The notes under the pieces: generated by a model | What the model saw: the letters and a program-made list of their open reading frames with translations, nothing else | The model's database searches: none | Told to the model about the DNA's origin: nothing | NCBI RefSeq assembly: GCF_001975705.1 | Contig: NZ_CP015090.1 | Coordinates: forward strand, 1 to 64,000 | From: Salipiger abyssi | GTDB lineage: Bacteria > Pseudomonadota > Alphaproteobacteria > Rhodobacterales > Rhodobacteraceae | Direction: 5' to 3' | DNA: 64,000 nt | Shown: positions 7,279 through 16,198 of the stretch, one piece after another | Numbering within the stretch: the first letter of the stretch is position 1 | Layout of the letters: each line of letters begins with the position of its first letter | Program-made: the position numbers and the translations under genes

Positions 7279-9471
7279 ATGCCCCTCTATGACGACCTCA
7301 CCCCCAAGACCACCTGGCGGGACATCCGGGCCTCCGACGACGAGCGCAGCGCGCTCGATCCCACGCTCGGGCGCACGATGCTGAGCCAGCTCCATCTGAT
7401 CCGTGCCTTCGAGGAAAAGGTGCTGGAACTGGCCGGGCAGGGGCTCGTGCACGGCCCGGCGCATTCCGCCATCGGGCAGGAGGGCGGGGCGGTCGGCTCT
7501 GCCATGGCAATGCGCGCCGCCGATCAGGTCAACGGTTCGCACCGAGCGCATCACCAGTTTCTCGCCAAGGCGCTGACCTATGTGGCGCCCGAGGGGATCG
7601 ACCCGGAGAAGAGCTTTGGCGAAACCCTGCGGCATCTGTCCAAGCGCACGCTGTCGGAAATCCTCGGGCTTGCCGAAGGCTTCTGCAAGGGGCGCGGCGG
7701 CTCGATGCATCTGCGGTGGGCAGAGAGCGGCAATCTCGGCACCAATGCCATCGTCGGCGGTGGTGTGCCCATGGCGGCGGGCGCGGCCTGGGCGCACAGG
7801 CAGGCGGGCAGCGGCGATGTGGTCTACACCTATTTCGGCGACGGTGCGGTGAATATCGGCTCGGTGCTGGAGACGATGAATGTCGCCGCCGCCTGGAAAC
7901 TGCCGATCTGCTTTTTCATCGAAAACAACCGCTACGCCGTCTCGACCCATGTCGGGGAGGTCACCGCCGAAACCCGCCTCTCCTCGCGCGGGCTCGCCTT
8001 TGGCATCCCGGCGCTGCGGGTGGACGGGATGGATACGCTGTCGGTCTATCTCGCGTCCGAGGAAGCCAACAAGATCATGCGCAAGGGCGGCGGGCCGGTG
8101 GTGATCGAGGCGGATGTCTACCGCTATTTCCACCAGAACGGCGCGCTGCCCGGCTCGGCCTTCGGCTATCGCAGCAAGGAAGAGGAAGCCGAATGGCGGG
8201 GGCGCGATCCGCTCGACGCCATGGCGCGCGACCTGATGGAGCGCCAGATCATCGGGGCGCAGGCGGTCGAGGATCTGCGGGCGCAGTGTCAGGCGATGAT
8301 GGACGGGATCGCCGGCGAGCTGGTCGAAGAGGTCGACGGCAAGCGCCGCATCGTGCCCGCGCTCTGGCCCGAGGAGAGTTTCCGCGATTTCGGGTTGCGC
8401 GGCGATCTGTCGGAATTCGACGGCGCGCGGTTCGAAGAGCAGGAGAGCTTTTCCGGCGCGCTCAAGGAGAATGTGAAATTCATCGACGCCGTGGCCGATG
8501 TGATGATGCGCCGGATGGAGACCGACGACCGTGTCGTGGTGCTGGGCGAGGATGTGCACCGGCTCAAGGGTGGCACCAATGGCGCGACCAAGGGGCTGTC
8601 GGACAGGTTCCCCGAGCGCTGTCTCGGCACGCCGATTTCCGAGAATGCCTTTACCGGTATCGCGGGTGGCATGGCCGCCGACGGGCGGGTGCGTCCGGTG
8701 ATCGAGTTCATGTATCCCGATTTCATGTGGGTGGCCGCCGATCAGGTGTTCAACCAGATCGGCAAGGCGCGGCACATGTTCGGCGGCGACAGCGCCATGC
8801 CGGTTGTGCTGCGCACCAAGGTGGCCATGGGCACGGGCTACGGTTCGCAGCATTCCATGGATCCGGCGGGGATCTTTGCCACCGCGCCGGGCTGGCGCAT
8901 CGTCGCGCCCTCGACGCCCTTCGACTATGTCGGGCTGATGAACGCCGCGCTGCATTGCGACGACCCGGTGCTGGTTCTGGAACATGTCGATCTCTACGCC
9001 GCGAAAGGCGCCGCCCCGGCCGACGATCTCGACTACATGATTCCGCTGGGCAAGGCCAAGGTGGTGCGTGAGGGCAACCGGGTCACGGTGCTCACCTATC
9101 TCGCCATGGTCGAAAAGACCCGCGAGGTGGCCGAACGGATGGGGGTCGATGCCGAGATCGTCGACCTGCGCAGCCTCGACCGCGCCGGGCTCGACTGGGA
9201 GACCGTCGAGGCCTCCATCGAAAAGACCGGCAATGTGCTGATCGTCGAGCAGGGCGCGGCGGGCACGTCTTATGGCGGCTGGCTGGCGGATGAGATCCAG
9301 CGCCGCTGCTTCGATGCGCTCGACCAGCCGGTCAAACGCGTTCACGGCGCCGAGGCCTCGCCAAGCATTTCCAAGGTGCTGGAATCGGCGGCCTGCGCCC
9401 GCCTCTCGGACATCGAGACCGGGCTGCGCGACGTCATGGCCGATCAGGGCCTGCCGCTGGCTGCCGAATAA
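7279..9471 (+). CDS. 2-Oxoacid dehydrogenase E1, fused alpha and beta subunits
   Basis: Thiamine-diphosphate-dependent dehydrogenase of 730 residues with the alpha (about 30-340) and beta (about 395-730) chains, usually two proteins, in one. The ThDP motif is complete: GDG at 187-189, then NN at 216-217. The beta part begins with a conserved stretch NVKFIDAVADVMMRRM and contains GEDV and the PDF/ADQ region. E1 decarboxylates a 2-oxoacid (pyruvate, acetoin or branched-chain type) and passes the acyl group to E2. The E2 gene follows 11 bases later; no E3 is visible, so the cell's shared dihydrolipoyl dehydrogenase is probably used. The substrate is not readable from sequence. Confidence 0.92.
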   Translation: MPLYDDLTPKTTWRDIRASDDERSALDPTLGRTMLSQLHLIRAFEEKVLELAGQGLVHGPAHSAIGQEGGAVGSAMAMRAADQVNGSHRAHHQFLAKALTYVAPEGIDPEKSFGETLRHLSKRTLSEILGLAEGFCKGRGGSMHLRWAESGNLGTNAIVGGGVPMAAGAAWAHRQAGSGDVVYTYFGDGAVNIGSVLETMNVAAAWKLPICFFIENNRYAVSTHVGEVTAETRLSSRGLAFGIPALRVDGMDTLSVYLASEEANKIMRKGGGPVVIEADVYRYFHQNGALPGSAFGYRSKEEEAEWRGRDPLDAMARDLMERQIIGAQAVEDLRAQCQAMMDGIAGELVEEVDGKRRIVPALWPEESFRDFGLRGDLSEFDGARFEEQESFSGALKENVKFIDAVADVMMRRMETDDRVVVLGEDVHRLKGGTNGATKGLSDRFPERCLGTPISENAFTGIAGGMAADGRVRPVIEFMYPDFMWVAADQVFNQIGKARHMFGGDSAMPVVLRTKVAMGTGYGSQHSMDPAGIFATAPGWRIVAPSTPFDYVGLMNAALHCDDPVLVLEHVDLYAAKGAAPADDLDYMIPLGKAKVVREGNRVTVLTYLAMVEKTREVAERMGVDAEIVDLRSLDRAGLDWETVEASIEKTGNVLIVEQGAAGTSYGGWLADEIQRRCFDALDQPVKRVHGAEASPSISKVLESAACARLSDIETGLRDVMADQGLPLAAE

Positions 9472-9482
9472 GGAGAGAGCAC

Positions 9483-10721
9483 ATGCCCAAGGATATCGTT
9501 TTGCCCTCGCTTTCGGCGGGGATGGAAGATGCGGTGATCGCGCGCTGGCTCAAGGCGGAAGGTGACGCCGTGGCGCCAGGCGAGGCGCTGGCGGAGGTCG
9601 AGACCGACAAGGCGACGATGGAGCTGGAGGCGGAGGCGGCAGGCACCCTCGGCAGGATCCTTGTGCCGGACGGCGAGCGCGCCGACGTGAACGCGGTGAT
9701 CGCCGTGCTGCTGGAAGAGGGCGAAAGCGCGGATGCGCTGGCGGCATACGCGCCGGGAGGCGCAACGCCCGCCGTGCCGGAAGCGCCGAAAGAGGCCCCG
9801 GTCTTGTCCGAAAAGACGGTCGCGGCGACGCCGCCCGCCACGGACAAGGTGCTCGCCTCGCCGCTCGCCCGCCGGATCGCCGCGCAGAAAGGCGTTGATC
9901 TGGCGGGGCTTTCCGGCTCCGGCCCGCGTGGGCGGATTGTGCGGGTCGATGTCGAACGGGCGGCGGAACAGGCCCAAACCGCTCCGGTGGCGCAGGCGCC
10001 GGAGGCCAAGGTCGCGCCCGACCTGACCGGTCTCGGAGCTTATGAGGCAATCCCGCATACCAACATGCGCCGCACCATCGCCCGCCGTCTGGTGGAATCG
10101 AAAACCACCGTCCCGCATTTCTATCTCGAGGCCGATTGCGATCTCGAGGCCCTGCTGGCGCTGCGCGCGCAGGTCAACGAGGGCCGTGACACGCCCGCGC
10201 GGATCTCGGTCAACGATTTCCTGATCAAGGCCGTCGCCCTCGCGCTTGCGGAGGTGCCCGAGGCGAATGCGGTCTGGACCGACGAGGCGATCCTCCGCCT
10301 TGGCTCCGTCGACATCTCGGTCGCCGTGGCCACAGATGGCGGGCTGATCACCCCGGTGCTGCGCGACGCCGATTGCAAGAGCCTGGGCGCGCTCTCTGCC
10401 GAGATGAAGGCGCTGGCCGTCAGGGCGCGCGAGGGGCGGCTCAAACCCGAGGAATATCAGGGCGGCGGCTTTTCCCTCTCCAATCTCGGGATGTACGGGG
10501 TCAAGCGCTTCTCGGCCATCATCAACCCGCCGCAGAGCTGCATCCTCGCGGTGGGTGCCGCCGAGCGCCGCCCGGTCGAGCGCGACGGCCAGATCGCCTT
10601 TGCGCCGGTGATGAGCGTGACGCTTTCCGTCGATCACCGCTCCGTGGACGGCGCGGTCGGGGCGCAATGGCTGGCCGCATTCAAGGCTGCGGTCGAAAAC
10701 CCGATGTCGCTGCTGGTTTGA
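9483..10721 (+). CDS. Dihydrolipoamide acyltransferase E2 of a 2-oxoacid dehydrogenase complex
   Basis: E2 core protein, 412 residues, start behind AAGGAGAG. Domains in order: one lipoyl domain with lipoyl-Lys43 in ETDKATME; an Ala/Pro-rich linker; an E1/E3-binding domain about 118-155 (SPLARRIA ... GLSGSGPRGRI); and the catalytic acyltransferase domain about 190-412 ending with His385 and Asp389 in HRSVDGAVG. It takes the acyl group from the E1 just upstream and makes acyl-CoA. It is the last gene of the rightward operon, followed by 500 non-coding bases. A single lipoyl domain is usual for branched-chain and acetoin complexes, but is not decisive. Confidence 0.93.
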   Translation: MPKDIVLPSLSAGMEDAVIARWLKAEGDAVAPGEALAEVETDKATMELEAEAAGTLGRILVPDGERADVNAVIAVLLEEGESADALAAYAPGGATPAVPEAPKEAPVLSEKTVAATPPATDKVLASPLARRIAAQKGVDLAGLSGSGPRGRIVRVDVERAAEQAQTAPVAQAPEAKVAPDLTGLGAYEAIPHTNMRRTIARRLVESKTTVPHFYLEADCDLEALLALRAQVNEGRDTPARISVNDFLIKAVALALAEVPEANAVWTDEAILRLGSVDISVAVATDGGLITPVLRDADCKSLGALSAEMKALAVRAREGRLKPEEYQGGGFSLSNLGMYGVKRFSAIINPPQSCILAVGAAERRPVERDGQIAFAPVMSVTLSVDHRSVDGAVGAQWLAAFKAAVENPMSLLV

Positions 10722-11221
10722 CGGCGGAGCGGAAAGGCCCGGGCCTCTTCTGGAAAGCACGTGATGGAAAGCCTGCCCCTGACCGCGCGCCGATCCCTCG
10801 GCGCCGGTTCACACTGCGGACCCAAGCGCGACGCGATGGCGCGTATTCCGGCGCTGGAACAGGGCACGCCACCGACCGTGGTGGCATGTTTCAAGATCGA
10901 ATGCCGCATTCAAAGGCGGCCCCTGGAGGTGCCTTTTGCGGACGGCAGTGGCGACAGCGATTCCGTTGCCTTGTGGAAAAGATCTCCTTTTGAGGGGGTG
11001 CTATAGCTTGAAGCTTCACAAGCTCAGCCGTCACGAAGCTGACTTCCTCGGTCCCGCGACAACAGTCAAACCGATCTCTGGTTGAGCTGCTGTGTCGGTG
11101 GGCACTTGATGGAACCCGACTGCTTCGTGCCGTGCAAACCCGCGCCGTTCGTCGACCGCCGACAAAGCCGTCGCCGCAACCCCGTGGTATTGCGGCACCC
11201 CGGGGGCGTTTGCGGTTGGTG
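10722..11221. other. Non-coding interval between E2 and cysteine hydrolase genes
   Basis: Convergent 500-base gap. A 12-base palindrome AGGCCCGGGCCT (10735-10746) lies 13 bases after the E2 stop and could contribute to transcription end. An 81-codon open frame (10761-11006) has no family resemblance I recognise and no ribosome site, so I do not call it. Otherwise I see nothing assignable. Confidence 0.5.
11173..11196 (-). terminator. Weak stem-loop 3' of the cysteine hydrolase gene
   Basis: GCCGCAA / TTGCGGC, a 7-bp stem with a 10-base loop, 26 bases beyond the leftward stop at 11222. No T-tract follows, so intrinsic termination is uncertain. Confidence 0.3.
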
Positions 11222-11908
11222 TCAGCTATAGCGGGCGACCAATTCGTCCGTCCCGGTCACGTCGCCGAAGAACAGTGCGAAATGGATCAGCGCGAACGCA
11301 TGTTCGTCGTCCCGGATCGAAGCACAACCGTCATGCACCATCGTGGTGCGGAAATTGCGCATCATGGCGTCTCGGGCGGTCGATTCACAGCAGGCGTTGG
11401 TCATGGTGCCGGTGATCAGAAGCGTGTCGATGCCCGCCGCGCACAGTCGGTCCTCCAAGGCACCCGCGCCCTGGATCATCCCGCTGTAGCGGGTCTTTTC
11501 GACAATCATGTCCTCGGGCTGCACATCGAGCGCGGGCCAGAGCTGCGAGCCCTCCGCATCGCGGTTGAGCGCGGCGCAGCGGGTCTCGAAGCGGTCGGGG
11601 GTCAGCAGTTCGTGGTGGAAATGCGGGATCGTCTCTAGCGCGTCTTCGGTGAATAGCGTGCGGATCCAGACCACGCGGCCGCCGGCCGCGCGCAGGGCGG
11701 TGGCGAGCCGGTTGATATTCGGCACGACCGCCCGCGCATTGGGCACCGAGGCGCCGCTTTCGGGGTCGAGAAAGTAATTCTGCATGTCCACCACCACCAA
11801 AGCGGTCGATGACGCGGGCCGGTCCTTGAAAACCAGGGCGCTGCCCTGACGGGCGAGGATGCGCTCTTGCGCCCAGCCCGGCATCTCGAAGGGGTGAATA
11901 TGGCTCAT
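11222..11908 (-). CDS. Isochorismatase-like cysteine hydrolase
   Basis: Isochorismatase-fold hydrolase, 228 residues, starting at the ATG at 11908 behind AGGAGA; a longer upstream frame would cross the operator at 11998 and is rejected. The triad is visible: Asp41 in VVVDMQNYF, Lys138 in VEKTRYSG, Cys173 in TNACCESTARD. The Cys makes it an amide or ureide hydrolase of the nicotinamidase/RutB/N-carbamoylsarcosine-amidase type rather than a true isochorismatase. It diverges from a NitT/TauT ABC operon, with the TTGTATACAA operator in the shared promoter, so it probably acts on the compound that this transporter brings in. Confidence 0.9.
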   Translation of the reverse strand: MSHIHPFEMPGWAQERILARQGSALVFKDRPASSTALVVVDMQNYFLDPESGASVPNARAVVPNINRLATALRAAGGRVVWIRTLFTEDALETIPHFHHELLTPDRFETRCAALNRDAEGSQLWPALDVQPEDMIVEKTRYSGMIQGAGALEDRLCAAGIDTLLITGTMTNACCESTARDAMMRNFRTTMVHDGCASIRDDEHAFALIHFALFFGDVTGTDELVARYS

Positions 11909-11997
11909 TTTCAGTCTCCTGACATTGGATTTTGCCTGATTATTAGGCGTTTTACGGGGGAGTCCAGGATTTGATCCGCAGACTTCCTTTTCGTCTA

Positions 11998-12007
11998 TTG
12001 TATACAA
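11998..12007. promoter_or_regulatory. GntR-type operator TTGTATACAA (divergent promoter site)
   Basis: Perfect 10-base palindrome between the cysteine hydrolase start (11908) and the ABC binding-protein start (12072). The same 10 bases occur in front of the GntR gene at 16199-16208. FadR-subfamily GntR proteins commonly bind T-GT-AC-A palindromes of this form. Confidence 0.75.
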
Positions 12008-12071
12008 AGAAACTAGCCAATAGGGACGCTTCTGCAACCGTTTCGTTATCCTTCGCAACAGGGAAATTCAC

Positions 12072-13073
12072 ATGAAGCTTACGCGCCGACTGACATTCGC
12101 TGCCGGCCTGGCCGCCGCCACTTTCGGACTGACTCCGGCGATGGCCCACGCCGAAGAGGTCACCAAGATCGCCTTTATGGAGGTGATCCATTCGCTCTTC
12201 TACTCTCCGCTCTATGTCGCGCTGGATCGCGGATATTTCGAGGACGAGGGCATCGCCTTCGATCTGGTCGCCGGGCAAGGCAGCGACAAGGTGACCGCCG
12301 CGCTGCTGGGCGGCTCGGTCGATATCGCGCTCGCCGGACCGGAAACCACGATCTATGTCGAAACCGGCAAATCGCCGGAGAAGATCCGCATCTTTGCCGG
12401 TCTCACCGCGACGGACGGGTCGTTTTTGGTCGGTCGTGAACCGGGGGAGGGGGCTTTCGACTGGGCCTCGCTGAAAGGCAAGACGATCCTCGGCTGGCGA
12501 GAGGGCTCTTCACCCGCGCTGTTCCTGCGCGAAGCGCTGACGAAGGCGGGGCTCGATCCCGACGAGGATGTCGAGATCATCACGAATGTGGCCATCCCGG
12601 CGCGTGTCGGTGCCTTTATGTCGGGCGTGGCCGATTACGGCACCTTTTTTGAACCCGACGTGACCAAGCTGGAGGCGAGCGGGCTCCACTCCATGACCAA
12701 TGTCGGCCAGGCCGTGGGCGAGATCGACTATACCGTCTTTATCGCGCGCGAGAGCTATATCGCCGAGCATCCCGAGATCGTCGGTGGTTTTACCCGCGCC
12801 ATCACGCGGGCCGAAGCCTGGATCGACACTGCTCCGGCGGAAGAGGTGGCTTCCTCGCTCACAGGGTACTTCCCAGGCGTCAGTGCGGAAGAGCTGGCCC
12901 AGACCGTTCTGCGTCATCGCGAGGCCGGGGTCTGGAAAACCACTCCTGCCGTGACGCCCGAGGCCGTGGCGGCGTTGCAGGCGCTTCTTGTCGGCAACGG
13001 GCTGATGGCAGCGGGCAGCGAAGTGCCCTTTGAACGCGTCGTCGATCCGCAATTCTTCGAGGCAGCGGAATGA
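12072..13073 (+). CDS. NitT/TauT-family ABC transporter substrate-binding protein (NMT1/THI5-like)
   Basis: Periplasmic binding protein, 333 residues, with a Sec signal peptide of about 27 residues ending AMAHA. The mature start EEVTKIAFMEVIHSLFYSPLYVAL and the GQGSDKVTAALLGGSVDIALAGPE segment are typical of NMT1/THI5-like receptors, which serve transporters of nitrate, taurine, alkanesulfonates, pyrimidines or aromatic acids. The stop overlaps the ATPase ATG by 4 bases. There is no gap or hairpin after it, unlike the other three complete binding-protein genes here. The ligand is unknown; the divergent cysteine hydrolase suggests an amide or ureide compound. Confidence 0.9.
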   Translation: MKLTRRLTFAAGLAAATFGLTPAMAHAEEVTKIAFMEVIHSLFYSPLYVALDRGYFEDEGIAFDLVAGQGSDKVTAALLGGSVDIALAGPETTIYVETGKSPEKIRIFAGLTATDGSFLVGREPGEGAFDWASLKGKTILGWREGSSPALFLREALTKAGLDPDEDVEIITNVAIPARVGAFMSGVADYGTFFEPDVTKLEASGLHSMTNVGQAVGEIDYTVFIARESYIAEHPEIVGGFTRAITRAEAWIDTAPAEEVASSLTGYFPGVSAEELAQTVLRHREAGVWKTTPAVTPEAVAALQALLVGNGLMAAGSEVPFERVVDPQFFEAAE

Positions 13074-13882
13074 CCACGCAAGACACATCTGGGCGGCACC
13101 CCAAGGGGCCGCCCAAGGTCGAATTCCGCAAGGTGAACCTGCATTACTTCTCGGAAGAGGGCGAAACCCACGCGGTCAAGGACATGAGCTTTTCCGTCGC
13201 TCGGGGCGAATTTGTCTCGATTGTCGGGCAGTCGGGCTGCGGCAAGTCCACGCTCCTGTCGCTGCTCAGCGGGTTGATGAAACCGACGAGCGGTCAGGTG
13301 CTGATCGACGGTAAACCCGTCGCGGGGCCGTTGCCGCAGGTGGGGTTCATGTTGCAGCAGGACACGCTGTTCGAATGGCGCACGATCCTGGAAAACGCGC
13401 TGCTGGGCCCCGAGATCCGGGGCATGGACATGGGCGCGGCACGCCAGCGGGCCGAGCGTATCCTGACCAGCTACGGGCTGGGCCAGTTTCTGAATCACAA
13501 GCCGGGGCAACTGTCCGGCGGGATGCGCCAGCGCGCGGCCTTGGGCCGGACCATGTGCATGGAGCCGGACATCCTCTTGCTGGACGAGCCGTTCTCGGCG
13601 TTGGATTTCCAGACCCGGCTGTCCATCGCCGAGGAGATCGGCGAGATCATCCGGCGCGAGGGCAAGACCGCGATCCTGGTGACCCATGACATTCCCGAGG
13701 CCATCGCGCTGGCGGATCGTGTCGTGGTGCTGAGCCCGAGGCCGGGGCGGCTGAAGAGCATTCACGAGATCGGCTTCCCGAGTGCCGGCCCGGCGCGTCC
13801 GGGCAGCATGGCGGCCCGCGAGGCGGAAGAGTTCCGCGATTACTATCATACGATCTGGACGGAGATGGAGACCCATGACTGA
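13070..13882 (+). CDS. NitT/TauT-family ABC transporter ATP-binding protein
   Basis: Cytoplasmic ATPase subunit, 270 residues. Walker A GQSGCGKST (53-61), Q-loop QQDTLF about 96, signature LSGGMRQRA (148-156), Walker B DILLLDEP (167-174) and the H-loop His in VTHDIPEA are all intact. The closest family form is SsuB/TauB/NrtD. The start overlaps the binding-protein stop by 4 bases, and its end overlaps the permease start by 8, giving one tightly coupled unit. Confidence 0.93.
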   Translation: MTTQDTSGRHPKGPPKVEFRKVNLHYFSEEGETHAVKDMSFSVARGEFVSIVGQSGCGKSTLLSLLSGLMKPTSGQVLIDGKPVAGPLPQVGFMLQQDTLFEWRTILENALLGPEIRGMDMGAARQRAERILTSYGLGQFLNHKPGQLSGGMRQRAALGRTMCMEPDILLLDEPFSALDFQTRLSIAEEIGEIIRREGKTAILVTHDIPEAIALADRVVVLSPRPGRLKSIHEIGFPSAGPARPGSMAAREAEEFRDYYHTIWTEMETHD

Positions 13883-14705
13883 GACCGCTCCTGCCACCAC
13901 TCCCCCAAAAGCCACCGCAGCGACACCCAGCGTGGCCTATCGGAACTGGATCGAGAGACAGGCGCGCAACCGACGCAAGGTTCAGGTCGGCCGGGTTGTG
14001 ATCCTGCTGGCCTTTCTGGCGCTGTGGGAGGCCGCCCCGCGCGCGGGCCTCGTCAACCCTATGCTGACCAGCTACCCCTCGGCGGTCTGGGACGGCTTTC
14101 TCGAACTGCTGGCGCAGGGCAGTCTGGGGCTGCATATCGGCGTCACGCTGCTGGAGGTCGTGATCAGCTTTGCCGTGGCGATGATCCTCGGCACCATCGT
14201 GGCAATCTGCCTGTGGCTGTCGCCGATGCTGGAAAAGATCCTCGACCCGTTTCTCGTGGTGGCGAATGCGCTGCCGAAAATCGCGCTGGTGCCGATCTTT
14301 TATATCTGGCTGGGGCCGGAAGGCTCGATCTATGCCGTGGCGATTGCCGTGGCGCTCTTTATCACGATCCTGATGCTTTATACCGGCTTCAGCCAGACCG
14401 ATCCGAACAAGATCAAGCTGGCGCGCACTTTGGGTGCGGGCAAGCGGCAGATCCTGACAAAGGTGGTGCTGCCCGGAAACGTCCATACCTTCATGGCGAC
14501 GCTCAAGGCCAATGTTGGGCTGAGCCTGGTGGGCGTGATCGTCGGCGAGTTTCAGGCCTCGAAAGCGGGGCTTGGCTATCTGATCGTCTATGGCAGCCAG
14601 ATCTTCCGCATGGATATGGTCATGGCCGCGATTGTGATCCTCAGCCTGATCTCGGTCGCCATCTACCTGCTGGTGCAAAAGGCCGAAAGCTGGCTGACCC
14701 GCTAG
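13875..14705 (+). CDS. NitT/TauT-family ABC transporter permease
   Basis: Inner-membrane permease, 276 residues from the ATG at 13875, which overlaps the ATPase end; a longer in-frame start is antisense-like and rejected. Five to six hydrophobic segments follow a charged N-terminus. The cytoplasmic EAA loop is seen as LARTLGAGKRQILTKVVLPG, which contacts the ATPase. It ends in a single-gene permease domain, so the channel should be a homodimer. A strong hairpin follows the stop. Confidence 0.92.
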   Translation: MTETAPATTPPKATAATPSVAYRNWIERQARNRRKVQVGRVVILLAFLALWEAAPRAGLVNPMLTSYPSAVWDGFLELLAQGSLGLHIGVTLLEVVISFAVAMILGTIVAICLWLSPMLEKILDPFLVVANALPKIALVPIFYIWLGPEGSIYAVAIAVALFITILMLYTGFSQTDPNKIKLARTLGAGKRQILTKVVLPGNVHTFMATLKANVGLSLVGVIVGEFQASKAGLGYLIVYGSQIFRMDMVMAAIVILSLISVAIYLLVQKAESWLTR

Positions 14706-14707
14706 GA

Positions 14708-14733
14708 CTGTCCCGCCCGCGGCGGCGGGACAG
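14708..14733 (+). other. Perfect 10-bp stem-loop between permease and TauE/SafE genes
   Basis: CTGTCCCGCC, 6-base loop, GGCGGGACAG, starting 3 bases after the permease stop codon. There is no T-tract. It probably trims or attenuates the operon transcript so the exporter-like gene is expressed at a different level. Confidence 0.6.
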
Positions 14734-14760
14734 CACATCTCAACATGGAAAGAAAAGACG

Positions 14761-15501
14761 ATGGTATCGCTCTTCGAGCAGATGCTGGCCCATCATTGGC
14801 ATTGGATTGCCCTGGTGGTGTTTGCCGGCGCGTTTCTACAGGGTCTCAGCGGGGTGGGGCTGGGCATGGTGGCCTCGCCGCTGCTTGCACTTTTCGCCCC
14901 GGAGCTGGTGCCGGGGCCTTTGCTGATGATCTCCTGCGTGATCGCGGTGATGTCGGTGCTGCGGGAGCACGCTGCGCTGGATATTTCGGGGCTGAGCTTT
15001 GCGCTGGTCGGACGGCTGCTCGCCTCGGTTCCCGCCGCGCTGCTGATCGGCTTTCTGCCGGTGCGGGGGCTGGCGATTGCCTTTGCGCTGGTGATCCTGC
15101 TGGCGGTGGTGGCGAGCCTATTGAAGCTACCGCTGCGTCCGACCCGGCTGAACCTGCTGATCGCGGGCAGTGTTTCGGGGTTCATGGGCACCCTGACCTC
15201 GGTCGGGCTGCCGCCGATTGCGCTGGTCTATCAATCCGTCCCGCCGGCGCAGCTGCGCGCCTCCATCGGCGGATTTCTGGCGGTGGGCGCGCTGATCTCG
15301 ATCCTGGCGCTGGCGGCGGTCGGACGGTTCGGCCCGCATGAGATGGGGCTGGGGCTGGCGATGCTGGCGCCGCTTTTCCTGGGCTTCGCCGTCTCGGGGC
15401 GCCTGCGCCACCTCTTGCCGGCGGCGCATATGCGGCTGATCGTGCTGGCCATCGCGGCGGGCAGCGCGGGGCTTCTCCTGCTGCGTCAGCTCGTGGCCTG
15501 A
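14761..15501 (+). CDS. TauE/SafE (TSUP) family membrane protein
   Basis: Integral membrane protein, 246 residues with about eight hydrophobic helices in two repeated halves, the usual TSUP layout. The N-terminal AGAFLQGLSGVGLGMVASPLLAL and the second-half GFMGTLTSVGLPPIALVYQ are the family repeats. TSUP proteins carry small sulfur-containing or organic anions such as sulfite, sulfoacetate or 3-sulfopropionate, often out of the cell. Placed after a NitT/TauT importer, it may dispose of an anionic catabolic product. Its last 16 bases overlap the convergent GntR gene. Confidence 0.88.
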   Translation: MVSLFEQMLAHHWHWIALVVFAGAFLQGLSGVGLGMVASPLLALFAPELVPGPLLMISCVIAVMSVLREHAALDISGLSFALVGRLLASVPAALLIGFLPVRGLAIAFALVILLAVVASLLKLPLRPTRLNLLIAGSVSGFMGTLTSVGLPPIALVYQSVPPAQLRASIGGFLAVGALISILALAAVGRFGPHEMGLGLAMLAPLFLGFAVSGRLRHLLPAAHMRLIVLAIAAGSAGLLLLRQLVA

Positions 15502-16169
15502 GCGGCCTCGAGCCGTTCGCGCGCCCTGTCGCCGGCCTTCAGAACATGGCTGCGCGACAGGGCTTCCGCCGCGTCCTCATCGCCGTCGAGGATCGCTTGC
15601 AGGATGCCCGCATGTTCCTGCCAGGACTGGGCCTGCACCACCGGATCGCTCATCGCGAATCCGAGCGAGGACTTGAGCCGCATCGAGCCGAGCATCTCGC
15701 TCAGGCTCTCGTTTTCCGACGCCCGCGCCAGTGCCTTGTGAAACTCGTCGTTCAGCCGGCCGAGCGAGCCGGTCTTCTCGGCGCTCAATGCGGCTTGTCC
15801 GCGTTCGAGGATCCGCCCGGCCGCCGCCAGCAGCTTGGGGTTGCCGCGCCGCGCGGCGAGCCGGGCGTTATGGCCCTCCAGCACGGCGCGGATCTCGACC
15901 AGCTCCTGAATTTTCGCCGGGTCTGGCACCGCAATATAAACGCCGCGCCGGGCGTTGACGTCGATCAGCCCGTCGGCGCTGAGCATGCGGATCGCCTCGC
16001 GCACGGGATTGCGCGAGACCCCGAAATCCTCCGCCAGCCTGTCCTCGACCAGCCGGTCGCCGGGGCGAAGCTCACCGCGTTGGATGCGGTCGCGCAGCGC
16101 TTCGTAGATCTGATGGAAAAGCGCTGTATGCGCGGCGCCGAGTGGGCGCGAGGTCTGGGGTTTTTTCAT
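15486..16169 (-). CDS. GntR-family regulator, FadR/FCD subfamily
   Basis: 227-residue transcription factor from the ATG at 16169; longer in-frame starts would run through the operator at 16199. The winged helix-turn-helix spans about 16-82 (QIYEALRDRIQRGEL ... FGVSRNPVREAIRMLSADGL). The FCD ligand domain spans about 88-215, with the usual NDEFHKAL segment. FCD repressors are released by small organic acids. A perfect TTGTATACAA lies 30 bases upstream, with an identical site in the promoter of the neighbouring transporter, which points to autoregulation plus control of the 11.2-15.5 kb module. Confidence 0.92.
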   Translation of the reverse strand: MKKPQTSRPLGAAHTALFHQIYEALRDRIQRGELRPGDRLVEDRLAEDFGVSRNPVREAIRMLSADGLIDVNARRGVYIAVPDPAKIQELVEIRAVLEGHNARLAARRGNPKLLAAAGRILERGQAALSAEKTGSLGRLNDEFHKALARASENESLSEMLGSMRLKSSLGFAMSDPVVQAQSWQEHAGILQAILDGDEDAAEALSRSHVLKAGDRARERLEAAQATS

Positions 16170-16198
16170 TCTGACGTTCCGGGATCGTCCAATGGTAT

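Noticed and set aside
10761..11006. 81-codon open frame after the E2 gene
   Set aside because: No ribosome site, no known family and atypical composition; not enough to call a gene.
11909..12058. N-terminal extension of the cysteine hydrolase
   Set aside because: It would read through the TTGTATACAA operator and lacks a ribosome site; the ATG at 11908 has AGGAGA and gives the family length.
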